DNA of 64,000 nucleotides, taken from assembly GCA_044507775.1 (NCBI GenBank), contig JBIQIY010000016.1, positions 62,001 to 126,000 on the forward strand, in the 5' to 3' direction. Source of the stretch: Chryseosolibacter sp044507775. Lineage in GTDB: Bacteria > Bacteroidota > Bacteroidia > Cytophagales > Cyclobacteriaceae. Positions 26,357 through 35,079 of the stretch are shown piece after piece; position 1 is the first letter of the stretch; the number at the start of each line of letters is the position of its first letter. A program made the position numbers and the translations under genes. The notes under the pieces are model-generated. The model was not told the DNA's origin. It saw only the letters and a list, made by a program, of their open reading frames with translations, and ran no database searches.

Positions 26357-26788
26357 TTAACCTACGAGGTAGGCAAGCCCGTTCGTGACGCTACCGCAAA
26401 GATCCCTCACCTTCCTCTCGCTGAAGATTTTCTCCATGAGTTCCCGGGCCACCTTGTATTGATCGTGAATAGGACAGGGGTGTGTGGCTGAACATTTGGT
26501 CAGGCCAAGTCCGCATTCTTTGAAAACGGCATCGCCCTCAATCGCTTTGACAATGTGGATAATCGCCTGTTCCTGCTGTGCTTCGTCGAGATAGAACCCA
26601 CCGGAAGGTCCCTTCAGGCTGTTGATTATTTTTTTCCGCGCCAGGAGTTGCAGTATTTTTCCGACCGTATGTTCACTTGCCTTGATTCTCGCCGATATTT
26701 CTTTTATGCCGGCCTTTACATCGCTTTCACTTCGGGCCGAAAGGTAGATAACAGCTTTTATAGCAGTCTTACAGGTATAACTCAGCAT
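26357..26788 (-). CDS. Rrf2-family regulator, probably with an Fe-S cluster (NsrR/IscR-like)
   Basis: A 143-residue winged-helix regulator: YTCKTAIKAVIYLSARSE at the N-terminus, the recognition region ISARIKASEHTVGKILQLLA, wing SLKGPSGGFYLDEA, then the cluster-binding loop with CGLGLTKCSATHPCPIHDQY. Three cysteines in this order are the usual [2Fe-2S] ligands of Rrf2 proteins such as NsrR and IscR, which sense NO or cluster status. It lies inside the DUF2249/hemerythrin operon and is a likely controller of it; a palindrome at the operon promoter (29860-29885) is a candidate site. Confidence 0.9.
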   Translation of the reverse strand: MLSYTCKTAIKAVIYLSARSESDVKAGIKEISARIKASEHTVGKILQLLARKKIINSLKGPSGGFYLDEAQQEQAIIHIVKAIEGDAVFKECGLGLTKCSATHPCPIHDQYKVARELMEKIFSERKVRDLCGSVTNGLAYLVG

Positions 26789-26797
26789 ATGTGTCGT

Positions 26798-27130
26798 TTA
26801 CTGTCCTAAATATTCTCTTCCGGTCGGTGTAATTTTATCCGCACTCCAGGGTGGGTCGAAGGTCAAATCTACCTGTATTTCCCATTCGGGAAATGAGCTG
26901 TTGAGCGAATTGTTTGTGTCTGTTGTGATCGCTTCGCCCATGGGACAAAATTGAGAAGTCAGGGTCATGATACATAACAATTTCTTCCCCTCTGCGTCGA
27001 AATGGAATTCGTACAACAATCCGAGATCGACAATGTTCAGACCTATTTCGGGGTCGTACACATTATACAAACCCGCCAGCGCCTGCGCGAGCCTATCTTC
27101 GTCGTTTGTGATGATATGTAAATCGTCCAT
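26798..27130 (-). CDS. MIP18-family (DUF59) metal-sulfur cluster assembly protein
   Basis: A 110-residue protein of the MIP18/PaaD/SufT group: LAGLYNVYDPEIGLNIVDLG, LLYEFHF, CIMTLTSQFCPMGEAI and VDLTFDPPWSADKITP. The family helps deliver or mature iron-sulfur clusters in target proteins. The DPEIG and TSQFCPMG motifs are intact, including the conserved cysteine. It lies nine bases from the Rrf2 gene and two from the oxidase-like gene, so it probably repairs or matures Fe-S centres in the same stress response (inference). Confidence 0.88.
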   Translation of the reverse strand: MDDLHIITNDEDRLAQALAGLYNVYDPEIGLNIVDLGLLYEFHFDAEGKKLLCIMTLTSQFCPMGEAITTDTNNSLNSSFPEWEIQVDLTFDPPWSADKITPTGREYLGQ

Positions 27131-27132
27131 CG

Positions 27133-28401
27133 TTATCTTGGTTTATGCATGGTGGTAACCATTACGTTGTAAACATATAATATCGCGGCGAGCACCAGGG
27201 CCGACGCTGCTACCTTCAGAATGATTTGATCCAGAACGATAAAGCCCAGGATAAAGATCATGAAGCCACCCAGGTAGCTAAACAGCATTGCCTTGTAGAT
27301 GCCTTCATTAAAAAGTTCTTTCGGTGCAGGTGTTTTGCTCTGATGGGCCCGGTTGTGATAGACTTTGTTCCAGATAATAAACGGCATGGTCTTGAAGGTC
27401 ATGCCCATGATGATCGTAGTGAGCCAGCCGAAGAAGATACAAAAGCCATATATCAGTGCAATTCCCCGGAAGTTTCCACCCGGCAAGAGTCCCAGTGCGA
27501 CTATCAAAACTACAAGCATCTGGACGACCGCGATCAAGGATGTTTTCATCTGCTGATCAACGCCCTTGCGTATTCGTTTCCTGTAGGCTTTGTAGCAGTG
27601 CCGGCCAAACAGGGCAATGGCAACCAATGCTACAACGATGGGTATATAGAATGCAAGGGGTGGAAAATCCCGAAGGTATAGGTACGAAAATCCAATCAGT
27701 GCCATATTCAGCAACCCGAAAATCAGCCATAACATCCGGTTGTCCGTGTATTTCGAAATCAAGAACATGGGAATCAATCTCGAACCTACGCCGATGACCA
27801 TCAACAGGAACCAGCCGACAATTCCCAAATGCGCATGCAGGGATAGGTAGTCGACGGAGTTCGCCGGAAATATTTCAAAACTGAAATTGAATACCAGCAA
27901 CAAACCAAAAAATGTCGTGGTAAAGAGCCACAAGGCTGCGGTTATCACGTACCAGGCATGTACGTTTCGCTTGTTGCTCTTAAAGGCACTCCAACATACA
28001 TTGATAACATAGAAAAGTACGCCGGCATTGATCAAAACCGCGCCGGTCTGCATCGGTAGGCCAACATCAAAGACATAGAAGCCTGTAACCAGAACGGGTA
28101 TCCCGATGGCGGCAAAACCAAAGGTCAAGTAGGCCAGCATATCGCTGGCTAATTTGCCTTCGATCAGGACCGGAAACAACTGGTGTGATGCACCGAAGAC
28201 GATCATCGTTCCCCACGCCAATGCCATCGTGTGTGTGATAGCCAGTGCATGTGGATTGAAGTAGTGCATTTCAACGATATCGGTATGCAACACCAGCAGC
28301 ATCGTTCCGCCGAAAAAACCCAGCGCAGCATACAGGTAAAATGGCAGAACTACTTTGTAGTTTGTCGTCTTTCCCAGGCCACCGATCACAGGAGAATTCA
28401 T
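27133..28401 (-). CDS. Haem-copper-oxidase subunit I-like membrane protein
   Basis: A 422-residue protein with about 12 membrane helices. Histidines stand at positions expected of haem ligands in the oxidase/NO-reductase fold: NPHALAITHTMALAWGTMIV, FGASHQLFPVL and LSLHAHLGIVGWFLLM. I do not see the HH pair of helix VII that builds the copper-iron site of true oxidases, so it may bind haem without a full binuclear centre. Members of this type sit beside hemerythrin and DUF2249 genes and are annotated as cytochrome oxidase subunit I or NnrS-like. The role could be NO handling or haem-based sensing in the membrane. Confidence 0.65.
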   Translation of the reverse strand: MNSPVIGGLGKTTNYKVVLPFYLYAALGFFGGTMLLVLHTDIVEMHYFNPHALAITHTMALAWGTMIVFGASHQLFPVLIEGKLASDMLAYLTFGFAAIGIPVLVTGFYVFDVGLPMQTGAVLINAGVLFYVINVCWSAFKSNKRNVHAWYVITAALWLFTTTFFGLLLVFNFSFEIFPANSVDYLSLHAHLGIVGWFLLMVIGVGSRLIPMFLISKYTDNRMLWLIFGLLNMALIGFSYLYLRDFPPLAFYIPIVVALVAIALFGRHCYKAYRKRIRKGVDQQMKTSLIAVVQMLVVLIVALGLLPGGNFRGIALIYGFCIFFGWLTTIIMGMTFKTMPFIIWNKVYHNRAHQSKTPAPKELFNEGIYKAMLFSYLGGFMIFILGFIVLDQIILKVAASALVLAAILYVYNVMVTTMHKPR

Positions 28402-28408
28402 GGCGAGA

Positions 28409-29242
28409 TCATTTGTTCTTGAATATTAATAGATAGACCTCTCCCTCGCGAACTTCCTTGATCCTGTAATCAAACGCCCGTTCTTTCAACTCTGTAAGGA
28501 GGAAGACAGGTATTCGCTTGTGGTGCACGTACAAGGCTTTTCCTTGCGACATGCCTTCCAGATTTTCCAAAATGGTCATCATGGGCATAGGCATCTCCAG
28601 GTGACGGACATCTATTTCCACGAGATTGTTTTCGTACTTTTTTAGTATCGTTTCCCAATCCCCGGGCGCCGGCACTTCGTCGCCAACCCAGACTTCGTCT
28701 TTAGTGCCGTCAACGGATGTAGTCTTATAAAAATACGTTTCGATGGTGTCGGCATCTATGAAATGAACATACGTCAGAAAGCCCTGTCTCTCCAGTAGTT
28801 TTATCAGCGGAACAGGCTCAAAATTATTGACGATTACCAGCACCTGTCCGGGAAGCAATGATTTTACCTTTTGTTGTATTTGTTTCAGGGGATCGTCGCC
28901 GGCCGCGAGCATGGCACGTACGTCAAAATTTACCAACCGTTCGGGTTCAATATTCTTGAGGTATTCAGGCTTTGGCGAATTTTTCTTGCTCGCATCTTCT
29001 TGCGGGGAAGCCACGGCGTTGTCCGTTTCAAAGCCCAGGGGTGCCAGGGCTTTAAAGAAGTCTTCCGGTCTGCATCCGCCGATCCTGGAAGCCATGGCAA
29101 TGCTTGTCCTCCCGGCCATCAGCTTTCTTAAAATAGGACTTCTCAGTTTCTTGAAATCAGGGCTGAGGGTGACAATGGTTTCCAGGGCATCGGGGTGATG
29201 CTTCAGCAGGGCTGCAATTTTGGTTTGCTCGTTGATTAACAT
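28409..29242 (-). CDS. DUF1858 plus two DUF2249 domains
   Basis: A 277-residue cytosolic protein. The N-terminal 70 residues match the DUF1858 type found in DUF438 proteins: TKIAALLKHHPDALETIVTL, SPDFKKLRSPILRKLMAGR, GGCRPEDFFKALAPLGFE. Two DUF2249 domains follow: VNFDVRAMLAAGDDPLKQIQ with PGQVLVIVNNFEPVPLIKLL, and LVEIDVRHLEMPMPMMTILE with ALYVHHKRIPVFLLTELKER. The ATG at 29242 is chosen because the frame upstream (to 29488) overlaps the preceding DUF2249 gene and does not look coding. It is followed seven bases later by the oxidase-like gene. Confidence 0.82.
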   Translation of the reverse strand: MLINEQTKIAALLKHHPDALETIVTLSPDFKKLRSPILRKLMAGRTSIAMASRIGGCRPEDFFKALAPLGFETDNAVASPQEDASKKNSPKPEYLKNIEPERLVNFDVRAMLAAGDDPLKQIQQKVKSLLPGQVLVIVNNFEPVPLIKLLERQGFLTYVHFIDADTIETYFYKTTSVDGTKDEVWVGDEVPAPGDWETILKKYENNLVEIDVRHLEMPMPMMTILENLEGMSQGKALYVHHKRIPVFLLTELKERAFDYRIKEVREGEVYLLIFKNK

Positions 29243-29294
29243 TTGTCTTTCAGCAGCTATTGGTCTCCTTTCTTTACGACCCTTCGCTGCGGTT

Positions 29295-29807
29295 TCATCC
29301 GTTGTTTTCTGAAGGTGAACTGTCTTTTCTTGTGACACGGATGTCCCACCACTGTGGTCCTTCCTGCAGGTATTCCCAGTCAAACACGTTGCCGTGCATG
29401 GCCTGCAGTTGATAATAAACAGGTTTGGGGTCGTGGTCGTTGTGGAGTATAAAGGCTTGTCCGGGTCGCAGTGTTGCGAACACATCAAAAATCAATTCAT
29501 GTTTTTGATTTGGCTGGACGGCCGGGATATTCAAAATGACGTCGTCTTCTTTTTCGGTTGGAATGACGGGGACGTTGCGGGTTACTTTTATATCCCACCA
29601 CTCAGGGCCCTTTTCCAGATACTCCCACGAAAAAATGTTTCCGCGCATGTTTACCAGCTGGTAGTAGACGGGTACCGGGTCGTGGTTGTTGTGAATAATA
29701 AGGTGCTCGCCTTCTTTCAGGGTGTTGAATACGTTGAATATGGTCTGGTGTCTTAATGCAGGTTCGAGTTCCTGGACGTTGATGATGTTCTGATTGGCTG
29801 TTTGCAT
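29295..29807 (-). CDS. Two-domain DUF2249 protein, first gene of the operon
   Basis: A 170-residue protein consisting of two near-identical DUF2249 domains (about residues 10-80 and 92-163). Both have the HxxIFxVFxTLxxGxxxxxHN pattern, then NHDPVPVYYQL or NDHDPKPVYYQL, then WEYLEKGPEWWDIKVTR or WEYLQEGPQWWDIRVTR. The closeness of the two halves shows a recent internal duplication. It is the promoter-proximal gene of the operon, with a plausible promoter and palindrome 43-78 bases upstream. The function of DUF2249 is not established; some are thought to bind metal or haem, which the histidines would allow (inference). Confidence 0.85.
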   Translation of the reverse strand: MQTANQNIINVQELEPALRHQTIFNVFNTLKEGEHLIIHNNHDPVPVYYQLVNMRGNIFSWEYLEKGPEWWDIKVTRNVPVIPTEKEDDVILNIPAVQPNQKHELIFDVFATLRPGQAFILHNDHDPKPVYYQLQAMHGNVFDWEYLQEGPQWWDIRVTRKDSSPSENNG

Positions 29808-29849
29808 ACTTTGGCGTTTGATGGTTGCTTAATCCGCCACAATAATAGC

Positions 29850-29885
29850 CAAAATTAAGAATAAAAGTATAGAAATACTTTTATT
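29850..29885 (-). promoter_or_regulatory. Promoter of the DUF2249 operon with a 26-bp palindrome
   Basis: On the minus strand TAATTTTG (29857-29850) matches the Bacteroidota -7 box TAnnTTTG and sits about 43 bases before the operon's first ATG. Just upstream is a palindrome with two 11-bp perfect arms (AATAAAAGTAT and its complement) around AGAA, 29860-29885, overlapping where the -33 box should be. That position suits repression or control by the operon's own Rrf2 regulator. Confidence 0.6.
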
Positions 29886-29929
29886 ATTGGAGGCGTGTTT
29901 ACGTCGAAAGGGAAGAAATAAGCCACAAA

Positions 29930-30640
29930 ATGCAGCGCGATGCCACGAATACACGAATTGCCACGAATGCAGCCAATGCCACGAATACACTAATTACCAC
30001 GAATGCAGGTCTGGCCACGAATACACGAATCACCTCTAGCGCAGGTCTTGCCATGAGTAGCCACGAATACACGAATTGCCACGAATGCAGGTCTGGCCGC
30101 GAGTGCACGAATCACCACTAGTGCAGGTCTTGCCAGGAGTAGCCACGGATACACGAATGGGCCCGAATGGAGGTATGCCACGAATACACGAATTGCCACG
30201 GATGCAGGTCTTGCCACGAATACACGAATCACCTCTAGCGCAGGTCTTGCCATGAGTAGCCACGAATACACGAATTGCCACGAATGCAGGTCTGGCCGCG
30301 AGTGCACGAATCACCACTAGTGCAGGTCTTGCCAGGAGTAGCCACGGATACACGAATGGGCCCGAATGGAGGTATGCCACGAATACACGAATTACCACGA
30401 ATGCAGGCCTGGCCACGAATACACGAATCACCGCTAGTGCGGTTCTTGCCAGGAGTAGCCACGAATACACGAATGGGCCCGAATGGAGGAATGCCACGAA
30501 TACACGAATTGCCACGGATGAGGTCTTGCCACGAATACACGAATTACCACGAATGCAGGTCTTGCCAGGAGTAGCCACGAATACACGAATAGTCACGAAT
30601 AGGTATGCCACGAATACGGGAATAGCCGCGAATGGAAGTA
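29930..30640 (-). repeat. CACGAAT/ATTCGTG repeat array 1 (about 0.7 kb)
   Basis: A dense array of the short unit ATTCGTG (CACGAAT on the plus strand), in the typical doublet CCACGAATACACGAAT, interspersed with GCAGGTCTTGCCA-type links. It lies directly downstream of the FtsX-type permease gene (stop at 30672). Within it 30014-30194 and 30213-30393 look identical by eye, an exact direct duplication of 181 bp with a 199-bp offset. Long open frames inside it are by-products of the repeat and should not be annotated as genes. Confidence 0.92.
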
Positions 30641-30671
30641 TCCGCGAGGGGTGTGCTGGTCGGTAGGGGAG

Positions 30672-33089
30672 CTACTCTACCCTCAGCGAGTCAATTGGAT
30701 TCGACAGTCCGGCTTTGATGGAGCGATAGGCCACGGTGCTCAACGCGATTATCACCGTGACGATCAGTCCGAGGGCGTAGTCCGACCAATGGATTGAGAT
30801 GTGGTATTCGAAGTTTTGCAACCAAAGGTTCATCAAGTACCACGACAACGGGGCGGCTATCGCGAATGCAAGGACAATAAGCCCGATAAACTCTTTCGAA
30901 AAGATGAGCAGGATGCCGCTGACAGAAGCGCCAAAGACCTTTCGCACGCCGATCTCTTTTAGCTTTTGGGTGGCCATGAAAGATACGAGGCCTAATAGTC
31001 CGAGACAGCCAATGAAGATGGAGATCCCTGAAAAGATCCTGAACAAGACCAGATGGCGTTGTTCAGATTCATACATTTTCTCGAGTCGTTGATCGAGAAA
31101 TTCATATTGAAAATAATCGTCCGGGAAAAGGTCGGTCCAGGATTTTTTGATGAACTCAATGGTCTGCGGAACATTTTCACCGGTGATGGCAATTCCTGCG
31201 TCATAGTAAAGATCGGGGTAAATGATCATGACGACCGGCGCGATCTCCTCGCGCAATGATTGCTCGTGGAAATCGGCCACCACCCCCACAATCGCCGGGG
31301 TAATGTCATTGATTCCAATGTGCACGCGTTTGCCCAGTGCTTCTTCCGGAGAATTTAATCCCAACGTGGCCACTGCTGTTTCGTTTATGATCACGGTGTA
31401 TCGATCTTCTTCTACTGTAGTATCCGCGGCAATTTTGGCTTCACTTTCGGTGAACCATCGACCTGCTTTCATTTCGAGCTGATAGGTTTCCAGGTAGTGG
31501 ATATCGACGGTTTTTACTTTTACAGGATGAACCTGGTCCGGACCGCTTTCCTGCAGAAAAAAGCCTGTGCCAATATTCGAGTTGGCAGTGGGAGCACCGA
31601 CTGCGAACGACACGGACTTGACGGCGGGATTTGATTCCAGGCGGTCGCGGAAAGTTGTCAGCGTTGATTCTTTGTTATCCGGCAGCGGGACGTTCAATAC
31701 TTCTTTTGAATTGAACCCCAGCGATTTTGAATTGAGGTAATTCATCTGATCGGATATTACAAACGTACCAATGATCATGAGCTGGGCAATAATGAACTGA
31801 CACACGACCAGCATTCTGCGCACGTAGGCGCCGGAGCTTCCTTTGGCGCTGATCTTGTTTTTCAAAACTTCGACCGGATCGAATCCGGACAGGATAATCG
31901 CGGGATAGAAACCCGAGAGCAACGTCGATGTAGCGACGAGCGCAATCAGGAACCAGAGGAGCGAAGGGTCGGTGAACAGATCGAGCTGAATATCCTTTTC
32001 GATAAAATTCCGCAACCACGGTAGGATCCACTCGACAAGCCCCAGGGAAATGATCACGGCAATTATTGTAAGGACGAGTGTTTCGGTGAGGAAGTAGGCG
32101 GTTAGTTGTGAACGTCTGGCACCAAGCGTTTTCCGGACGCCTATTTCCTTGGATTTCTTGATCGCCAGCGCCGTCGCGAGGTTGACGAAGTTGATACAGG
32201 CGATCAGAAGTATAAACAAACCGAGGATGCCCATCACCAACAGTGATGTCATATTGACATTTTCAACATCGCCAGGCGTCGACCTGTAAGTTGTATCAAA
32301 GTGGATATCGCTGAAAGGCTGGAGCAAGTACTTAGTCCTGGCAGCTTCGTCTGCGTCGTAATACTTCTTCACAAAGTCTGTGAACCGCGTTTCGATCTGC
32401 TCTGCTGTGAGCGCGGGTGGCAGTACGATGTAGCTAAATCCGGCTGAATTCAATCCCCAATGGTCGACGGGCCATCCGAAAAACTCTTTTGTGAAGGACG
32501 CCAACGAGACGATCATGTTGTATTGAATGTGTGAGTTAGCCGGGGCGTCGTTTAGAAGTCCCACGACTTCCAGGTCGAGCTTGTTGCTTAACTTCAAGTG
32601 GTCTCCAATCGTGAGATGGAGTTTATTCGCAAGCGACTCCGTGAGGAAGGCCTTGTTGGGTTGTGATAGCTCTTTCTTTGGGTTCCCGGAGATGACGCCA
32701 AAATTGAAGACATCAAAGAACGACGTATCCGCGAATATCACCTGCTCTATCTGATGCTTTTCGTTTCCGACTGTCAGGAACCCCTCGGCGTGAAAATGAA
32801 ATTGTGTTACCAGTGGGACATCGGGAAAGTCCTGGCGGAATGCGGTTCCGAACGGGTAAGGTGTGATCGATTCGTATACCTTGCCGGAAGCGTTTTCCTC
32901 CGTGCGCACAACGCGGTAAAGGCGATCGTAATGTTTTTGAAACTTGTCAACGCTGGTGTCGAAGCGAATCAGCAGGAAAAGAATGATGCAAGAGGTGATC
33001 CCAATGGACAAACCGAGAATATTGATCAGCGTATAATTTCTGTTCCGAAGAAAATTACGGAAGGTCAGTGTCAGGTAGTTTCGTATCAT
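30672..33089 (-). CDS. FtsX/MacB-type ABC transporter permease
   Basis: An 805-residue permease of the Bacteroidota type, with two MacB periplasmic core domains and two FtsX cassettes. N-terminal MIRNYLTLTFRNFLRNRNYT and TLINILGLSIGITSCIILFL start the first helix; IKKSKEIGVRKTLGARRSQL and TQKLKEIGVRKVFGASVSGI are the paired cytoplasmic coupling motifs in the two halves. Such permeases are mechanotransmitters working with a separate ATPase, often encoded elsewhere, to extrude antimicrobial peptides or lipoproteins. No ATPase gene is adjacent. A repeat array follows the gene. Confidence 0.92.
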   Translation of the reverse strand: MIRNYLTLTFRNFLRNRNYTLINILGLSIGITSCIILFLLIRFDTSVDKFQKHYDRLYRVVRTEENASGKVYESITPYPFGTAFRQDFPDVPLVTQFHFHAEGFLTVGNEKHQIEQVIFADTSFFDVFNFGVISGNPKKELSQPNKAFLTESLANKLHLTIGDHLKLSNKLDLEVVGLLNDAPANSHIQYNMIVSLASFTKEFFGWPVDHWGLNSAGFSYIVLPPALTAEQIETRFTDFVKKYYDADEAARTKYLLQPFSDIHFDTTYRSTPGDVENVNMTSLLVMGILGLFILLIACINFVNLATALAIKKSKEIGVRKTLGARRSQLTAYFLTETLVLTIIAVIISLGLVEWILPWLRNFIEKDIQLDLFTDPSLLWFLIALVATSTLLSGFYPAIILSGFDPVEVLKNKISAKGSSGAYVRRMLVVCQFIIAQLMIIGTFVISDQMNYLNSKSLGFNSKEVLNVPLPDNKESTLTTFRDRLESNPAVKSVSFAVGAPTANSNIGTGFFLQESGPDQVHPVKVKTVDIHYLETYQLEMKAGRWFTESEAKIAADTTVEEDRYTVIINETAVATLGLNSPEEALGKRVHIGINDITPAIVGVVADFHEQSLREEIAPVVMIIYPDLYYDAGIAITGENVPQTIEFIKKSWTDLFPDDYFQYEFLDQRLEKMYESEQRHLVLFRIFSGISIFIGCLGLLGLVSFMATQKLKEIGVRKVFGASVSGILLIFSKEFIGLIVLAFAIAAPLSWYLMNLWLQNFEYHISIHWSDYALGLIVTVIIALSTVAYRSIKAGLSNPIDSLRVE

Positions 33090-33456
33090 GGCTAAACGTT
33101 ATACGATATTCTCAATATATATGTTGACATTACTGAATAGTCTGAGCCGGGTGGGGCTGGCCGGGCACTTGTGCTGAAAGGGTTTTGTGGGGGTGCAGGT
33201 ATATTAAAAATAATAGTTAAACAGCGAAATTTTGAGGAAATGATGAAACTTTTGTGGATATCCCCCAATATCTGGTAGGCCGTGTGGAAGGGTTTCATGC
33301 CGCAATTGTCAACTGGCTAATGGATCATGAACCTGAATTTCATCGTTCGCACTGGCGAAGATCGAAGCACACATGAACGAACGATTAGACTTTATGCGCT
33401 GCGGTATAAAATGTTTTCGGTATTTATTATATTGTACACACTCTAACTCCACGAAA
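33090..33456. other. Divergent intergenic region without a gene
   Basis: This 367-base gap between the permease (minus) and the small barrel-like protein (plus) must hold both promoters. I find no exact TAnnTTTG box. TATATTG at 33428-33434, close to the plus-strand gene, is the nearest match. An open frame back to 33373 exists but is not protein-like. Confidence 0.3.
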
Positions 33457-33945
33457 ATGAAAAAGAACCTTCTCGCTACTCTCATCGCCTTATTGTTTAC
33501 GCTGTCAACTACCCAAGCTCAGGATGGATTACCAGACTCGCATGTTAACCTCGGCGTGGGCGCTGGAATGCCCTATGGTGCGCTTGGAACTAAAGTGGTC
33601 GTTGGATATCGCAACTCGGGTCTTATGATTGGATTGGGATATATGCCCGGCGGCCTGCTGGGCTACGAGATTGGCGGCCAACTTGCGATCAAGTCGTTCT
33701 ACTTTAATCTGGGCTATGGTCTGTCAGGCACATATCAGGTGAACAACGGGCCCGTGGAACCGGTCAAGTGCGGTAACTTCATGCTGGGTTATATGGTTGA
33801 CCTTAACAAGACGAAGACTGTATTTATCGACTTAGGTGTCGGCCACACGATTGGGGCACCCACTGTTGAGATCGGCCCATTCGAAGAGAACCAAGGGGGG
33901 GTCACCTTTGCGCTTGGTGTAGGTATGAGGCTGGCCGGGAAATAA
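33457..33945 (+). CDS. Small secreted, glycine-rich barrel-like protein, unknown
   Basis: A 162-residue exported protein with signal peptide MKKNLLATLIALLFTLSTTQ and a mature part of short alternating hydrophobic, glycine-rich strands (HVNLGVGAGMPYGALGTKVV, SGLMIGLGYMPGGLLGYEIG, FYFNLGYGLSG, VFIDLGVGHTIG, VTFALGVGMRL). The pattern and aromatic-free glycine turns suggest a small outer-membrane beta-barrel of about eight strands. I do not recognise the family. The ATG at 33457 is the one that starts the signal peptide. It ends beside a repeat array and converges with another barrel-type gene. Confidence 0.72.
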   Translation: MKKNLLATLIALLFTLSTTQAQDGLPDSHVNLGVGAGMPYGALGTKVVVGYRNSGLMIGLGYMPGGLLGYEIGGQLAIKSFYFNLGYGLSGTYQVNNGPVEPVKCGNFMLGYMVDLNKTKTVFIDLGVGHTIGAPTVEIGPFEENQGGVTFALGVGMRLAGK

Positions 33946-33959
33946 GAGATATTGAATGG

Positions 33960-34075
33960 AGGGAATGCCACGAATACACGAATAGCCACGAATGGGGAAA
34001 TGCCACGAATACACGAATGATCGCGAATGCTGGTGTTGGCACGCATCGCCACGAATGCACGTGTTGCGTGAATGA
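33960..34075 (-). repeat. CACGAAT/ATTCGTG repeat array 2 (short)
   Basis: About eight copies, some degenerate, of the same unit as array 1, for example GCCACGAATACACGAATAGC on the plus strand. It fills the space between two convergent genes and begins 15 bases past the stop of the minus-strand barrel gene, with ATTCGTG reading in that gene's direction. Confidence 0.88.
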
Positions 34076-34089
34076 CCACAGGCAAAAAG

Positions 34090-34974
34090 TTATAAATAAA
34101 ATTTCAGCCCTGCTTGTGCGGAAATGTTGTTCATGTTGAAGGAAATCCTTAACGCTTTGCCGGGACGATCTGAGGCGTTTTCGTTCGAGCGTGAGTCTGT
34201 GTTGTATTGCTTTACATAGTGGGTTTTGCGCACGTTGACATTCATCGTCGCCAGGATGTCTTCGTTACCGCTTTGGTATTGCGTGATTGTTTTTTCTTTC
34301 GGAAAATAAGTCATGCTCGTAAGTCCGCCTTCTGCGAACAAGGCCAAGTTAGGTTGAAGGTGTAGTTCGATGCCCGCGCCACCGCGTAGTCCGAAGGACA
34401 ATCCGCCGGAGTATTCCTCTTTTCGCGTGACATTTCCCGGGTCGCCATCGTAGTTGGACGTTCCGTCCATGCCGGAGTAAATTTTCGACGTTGCTATGAC
34501 AATGCCGGCCAGCAGATAGGGTCTTAACTTTCGATCGTCGCCGGCCGTGAGTGTGAATACCGGTGATACATAGGCAGACCGCGAGTAGTTAATGGTTGTT
34601 GATCGGCTGCTGTTTACTATGAGATCGTCGAGCTTGTCAAAGTTTTCGGATGTTGACTTATATTTTCGTCCGTGCACATAGCCAACGCTTACCTCCAGTC
34701 CCATATTTGAAGGAAACGTATATCCGAACGTGAGGGCGGAAGTAATACCGGAGTTGAACGAGCCGGTGACTTCGTCCTTTGTCTGGATAATAGCCGGGAC
34801 GTAGAATCCGGTTTCCGGGTCGGTCTCTTTCAGGTAGGTTTGGGATGAGTTTTCACCCATTGGTGTCGCCGCGGATGGAAAGGCCATGCCGGCTCCATAC
34901 TTAATGTAAAACGATTGAGCGTGAGCAAATGAGCAGCAAACTATAAGGATGATGAAGGAGAGTAGAAGTCTCAT
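34090..34974 (-). CDS. Outer-membrane beta-barrel protein
   Basis: A 294-residue protein with signal peptide MRLLLSFIILIVCCSFAHAQ and a run of amphipathic strands typical of OmpA/OmpW-like barrels in Bacteroidota: FYIKYGAGMAFPS, ALTFGYTFPSNMGLEVSVGY, SAYVSPVFTLTAGD, LSFGLRGGAGIELHLQPNLA, LFAEGGLTSMTYF, and a final strand ending in LKFYL. The C-terminal aromatic residue pattern fits BamA-type insertion. The function is unknown. A repeat array follows the gene, as with the permease and the TonB receptor. Confidence 0.82.
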   Translation of the reverse strand: MRLLLSFIILIVCCSFAHAQSFYIKYGAGMAFPSAATPMGENSSQTYLKETDPETGFYVPAIIQTKDEVTGSFNSGITSALTFGYTFPSNMGLEVSVGYVHGRKYKSTSENFDKLDDLIVNSSRSTTINYSRSAYVSPVFTLTAGDDRKLRPYLLAGIVIATSKIYSGMDGTSNYDGDPGNVTRKEEYSGGLSFGLRGGAGIELHLQPNLALFAEGGLTSMTYFPKEKTITQYQSGNEDILATMNVNVRKTHYVKQYNTDSRSNENASDRPGKALRISFNMNNISAQAGLKFYL

Positions 34975-35079
34975 GGTTCACAGGTCAGGTTGGCAAAAGA
35001 AGCTCAGTTAGAACGAGCGGCCGTTGCATTTATTATTCAGGATCGCATCCCGATCAGATCTCGCCATCTACAGCGCCTT

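Noticed and set aside
29242..29488. N-terminal extension of the DUF1858-DUF2249 protein
   Set aside because: It would overlap the upstream DUF2249 gene by almost 200 bases and the added residues are low in structure and threonine- or cysteine-rich; the ATG at 29242 gives the family's normal start.
30036..30611. Long minus-strand open frames (up to 191 codons) inside repeat array 1
   Set aside because: The translation only repeats IRVFVA-, CIRGNS-type strings generated by the ATTCGTG unit and has no start context or homology-like features. It is repeat DNA, not a gene.
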